The position numbers and the translations under genes were made by a program. A stretch of DNA of 16,813 nt from Dehalococcoidales bacterium (GTDB lineage Bacteria; Chloroflexota; Dehalococcoidia; Dehalococcoidales; UBA3254): NCBI GenBank assembly GCA_016926695.1, contig JAFGOB010000071.1, positions 1 through 16,813 of the forward strand, read 5' to 3'. Below are positions 14,704-16,813 of the stretch, piece by piece; the first letter of the stretch is position 1; the number at the start of each line of letters is the position of its first letter. Below the pieces are notes generated by a model. That model saw only the letters and a list, made by a program, of their open reading frames with translations. It searched no databases and was not told the DNA's origin.

Positions 14704-15462
14704 ATGATGAAAAAGTTTAACAGATTTGTATTTTTCAGCTTCTTATACGTCTTTTTCTTCGGCATTGCCGAATTTATCAGCTATCATGTCAGCTATATCG
14801 GCGGCATGGTCTTCTATTTCATACTCCTGCTGGGTTTGATTATTCATGGCACATTAACAAAAGAAGAAAAAAAACGCCGCCTCTTGCTCGCGCTCGGACT
14901 TGTACCTACGATCAAGATTATCAGTATGGTGATGCCCACACCGGAGATCTCACAGATATACTGGTACTTGCTCATTTCCGTTGCCACGCTGGCGGGTATT
15001 GTTGCTGTAATGCGAGTCCTTACCTATGATCTGAATGATATCGGACTGAACTGGAACGACACAGTATTGCAAATTCTTGTCGCACCTGCCGGTTTCTTTT
15101 TGGGAGCCATAGGTTTTCTCATTTTAAAACCTGAAGCGATGGTTTACGGATTAAACCTGCAGATGACCCTCTTTCCGGCTCTGGTCTTGCTGGTATCTAC
15201 CGGATTCATAGAAGAAATGGCTTTTCGGGGTGTAATCCAGCGGGCTGCCCGTGTGCTCGGTAATTGGGACTGGGTATATGTTTCCGTTATTTATGCGATA
15301 TTGCAAATCGGTCGTGGTTCATTGCTGTTTTGCCTGCTGGTTTTCATGGCATCTCTGTTCTTCGGCTGGACGGTGAAACAATCAAACAGCATTATCGGAG
15401 TAAGTCTGGGCCACGGATTATTTAATATCGGGCTGTTTCTTATTTATCCCTTCTTGATGTAG
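14704..15462 (+). CDS. CPBP family intramembrane metalloprotease-like protein (CAAX/Abi)
   Basis: This is a 252-aa multi-pass membrane protein with about eight hydrophobic helices. The CPBP signature EEMAFRG (Glu170, Glu171, Arg175) and the third motif GHGLFN (His237, Asn241) are present. Motif 2, normally F-x-x-x-H, reads YAILQ (Gln201), so one expected metal-ligand or catalytic His is missing. Activity is doubtful or altered. A two-codon ATGATG start lacks a visible ribosome binding site. It lies between the transposase-like gene and EpsI on one strand. In exosortase E systems a CPBP domain is fused to an exosortase, so separate CPBP and exosortase genes here suggest a functional tie. The 258 bases before it (14446-14703) show no convincing gene. 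Confidence 0.8.
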   Translation: MMKKFNRFVFFSFLYVFFFGIAEFISYHVSYIGGMVFYFILLLGLIIHGTLTKEEKKRRLLLALGLVPTIKIISMVMPTPEISQIYWYLLISVATLAGIVAVMRVLTYDLNDIGLNWNDTVLQILVAPAGFFLGAIGFLILKPEAMVYGLNLQMTLFPALVLLVSTGFIEEMAFRGVIQRAARVLGNWDWVYVSVIYAILQIGRGSLLFCLLVFMASLFFGWTVKQSNSIIGVSLGHGLFNIGLFLIYPFLM

Positions 15463-15623
15463 TTGGAGCGAAGACATCCTGTTCAGGCTTGATCACGCAA
15501 TAAACCGTTACAGGACGATCAATTCTTTTAAAATAGGGCATGGCATATATTTACGCGATTGTTACCGGTTTTTACTGGTTTTTTATTGTATAGGCTGGAT
15601 CGGAAATAATATAATTAGTTAAT

Positions 15624-16466
15624 ATGAAGAAGAGTAAACGTCCACAATACATGGTCCTGGCTGGAATCGGACTGCTGACTATTGTTATTTTGATCCTCGT
15701 GAGTTCACCATCATCGTTGTTTTCACCGCTAACTGTTATCAGCGACGATCTTGACAAATCTTCAGCTAATGAAATCGCAGTAATCACCAAAACCGATTTC
15801 AGCGACCCGGAGCGAATTAAAGAGCTTCCCTATGATATCGGCATGTGGCACGGCAAAGATTATAATACCGCGGAGGTCACTGAAGCATTAGGAGCAAATG
15901 TGGTCCTCATTAGGGGTTATGATCCGGAGACCTTCACACAGCCGCTGTTTCTAAATATCGTTCAGTCTAAAACTGACTCCAGCTTTCATCGTCCGACTAT
16001 CTGTTTCAAGTCCCAGGGATACATAACAGAGGAGCTGGCCAGGGAGACATTTGAATTGACCAGCCAGGAATGGGCCAGGGGGACCGTCAGCACATCCATC
16101 CCGATTAACAGGCTTTTGGTTACGAAAAATTCAAAGGAAGGAAACATTATTGAACGCAGACTTGTCCTCTATTTCTATGTAAAAGGCAATCAATTCAACA
16201 GTGACATGATTACCTTGATAGAAGTACAGGGACTCGTGCCTGTACATGGTTCCTACGAAGGAACGTTGACGACAGAAAAGGATTTCCTTTCTAAGGCTAT
16301 ACCGCTGATGTTTGAACCTGTCGATAATGAAGGCCAATGGCAGCCGCTTATCGGGACACTGGTCCAGAAAGGTGCTGGCGGATACTTGATTATCGCCGTA
16401 ATAATCCTGGTTCCGCTCTTTATTGCAATTTATCCCGTTATCCGGCGCAGAGGACATTCCGCTTGA
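15624..16466 (+). CDS. epsI: Exosortase-associated EpsI-family protein
   Basis: This is a 280-aa protein with an N-terminal membrane helix (residues ~9-27) and a C-terminal helix (~252-272) followed by RRRGH, with the bulk predicted outside the membrane. The EpsI/DUF3485 features are visible: P-x-x-IG-x-W at LPYDIGMWHGKDY (69-80), a strand LFLNIVQ, and the hallmark H-x-P-x-x-C in FHRPTICFKSQGY (His122, Cys127). EpsI proteins accompany exosortases and are required for sorting or export of the associated polysaccharide, though their reaction is unsettled. No clear ribosome binding site precedes ATG 15624. Its TGA overlaps the TTG start of the exosortase (TTGA, 16463-16466), so the two are translationally coupled. 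The C-terminal helix plus basic tail is unusual, as many EpsI proteins have only the N-terminal helix. Confidence 0.85.
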   Translation: MKKSKRPQYMVLAGIGLLTIVILILVSSPSSLFSPLTVISDDLDKSSANEIAVITKTDFSDPERIKELPYDIGMWHGKDYNTAEVTEALGANVVLIRGYDPETFTQPLFLNIVQSKTDSSFHRPTICFKSQGYITEELARETFELTSQEWARGTVSTSIPINRLLVTKNSKEGNIIERRLVLYFYVKGNQFNSDMITLIEVQGLVPVHGSYEGTLTTEKDFLSKAIPLMFEPVDNEGQWQPLIGTLVQKGAGGYLIIAVIILVPLFIAIYPVIRRRGHSA

Positions 16467-16813
16467 GCAATATGAATTCTAAAACACGGTCCATAGCTTT
16501 AATCGTAATCATTGCTGTTATTATCGGGTTGGTTTACTGGCCTGCCCTGCGCTGGATGGTTAACTCATGGCTTTCCAGCGACTATTACAGTCATGGCTTT
16601 CTGGTGCCGATTGTGTCTGTTTTTTTCATCTGGATGAAAAGGCGGCAATTTAACACACGTGAACCTTCCCCCGTAACAGGAACCATCCTGTTGATGGCAG
16701 GAGCAGTCGTTTGTATTCTGGGTTATATCTGGGAAATCCGTTTTATGGGAGCATTGTCTTTAGTTGGTGTTCTGGCAGGGCTTGTATTTTTTATCTGGGG
16801 AAACAGGCTTGCC
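16463..16813 (+). CDS. Exosortase (EpsH/Xrt family), 5' part, cut by window end
   Basis: The first 117 codons of an exosortase are present, the membrane transpeptidase-like enzyme that processes C-terminal sorting signals. Helix 1 spans residues ~10-28. The family hallmark YYSHGFLVPIVSVFFIW (41-57), then KRRQF, and two more helices are seen before the edge. The catalytic Cys/Arg/His region lies beyond the window. The start TTG at 16463 is chosen because AGAGGA (16449-16454) lies 8 bases upstream and it overlaps the epsI stop; ATG at 16472 is the alternative but would be 17 bases from that site. A decayed homologue lies at 1-280 on the other strand. The subtype (A, B, E or new) cannot be assigned from this part. 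Confidence 0.88.
   Translation, partial: MSNMNSKTRSIALIVIIAVIIGLVYWPALRWMVNSWLSSDYYSHGFLVPIVSVFFIWMKRRQFNTREPSPVTGTILLMAGAVVCILGYIWEIRFMGALSLVGVLAGLVFFIWGNRLA

Noticed and set aside
1..16813. CRISPR array, tRNA or rRNA genes
   Set aside because: No regularly spaced repeats, cloverleaf-like sequences or rRNA motifs were recognised on either strand.

Overview
The window looks like bacterial chromosome from an anaerobe with strong GGAGG-type ribosome binding sites. It joins a set of aromatic/thiol catabolism genes to an exosortase (protein-sorting) locus. UbiD/LpdD, a UGSC-type fusion, MBL hydrolase and TrpB2-like genes together are reminiscent of sediment Dehalococcoidia (Chloroflexota) or related strict anaerobes. 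That placement is inference; no rRNA or other marker gene is present.

Layout. 1-745 (minus strand): a decayed exosortase fragment, then an intact 73-aa two-helix membrane protein gene with a near-consensus promoter and a conserved leader. 875-6174: a metabolic block with an MBL-fold hydrolase (-), a UGSC-like/C-terminal-domain fusion (+), an NTF2-like protein (-), and a UbiD decarboxylase with its LpdD-like partner (-). 6389-8560: a small four-Cys protein (+), then a translationally coupled ABC-type ATPase + PIN-like nuclease pair (-) behind a perfect 20-bp palindrome. 8758-10107: MgtE magnesium channel (-). 10168-10558: a palindrome-rich intergenic region. 10559-11908: a TrpB2-like protein (+) in which the PLP-binding Lys and the catalytic Glu are both replaced. 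11992-12852: a secreted DUF11-type repeat protein (-) ending in LPDMG, a hydrophobic helix and KKRK, which is a sorting-signal architecture. 12904-16813 (plus strand): a second copy of the leader and small membrane gene (frameshifted), an intact but catalytically depleted transposase-like gene, a CPBP (CAAX-protease family) membrane protein, EpsI, and an exosortase cut off by the window edge.

Main reading. The two ends of the window are inverted, diverged copies of one module: leader + small membrane gene + exosortase. The left copy is collapsed (small gene fused directly to an exosortase remnant with stops). The right copy keeps the exosortase machinery but has a broken small gene. The ~12 kb between them is bracketed by ~450-bp inverted repeats. 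The LPDMG-tailed protein next to the right module is the natural candidate substrate. The exosortase, EpsI, CPBP, transposase-like and small-membrane genes may together form an unrecognised exosortase subtype. The ATPase-PIN pair is a separate candidate defence or toxin-antitoxin-like module. All calls come from reading the sequence; no database search was run.
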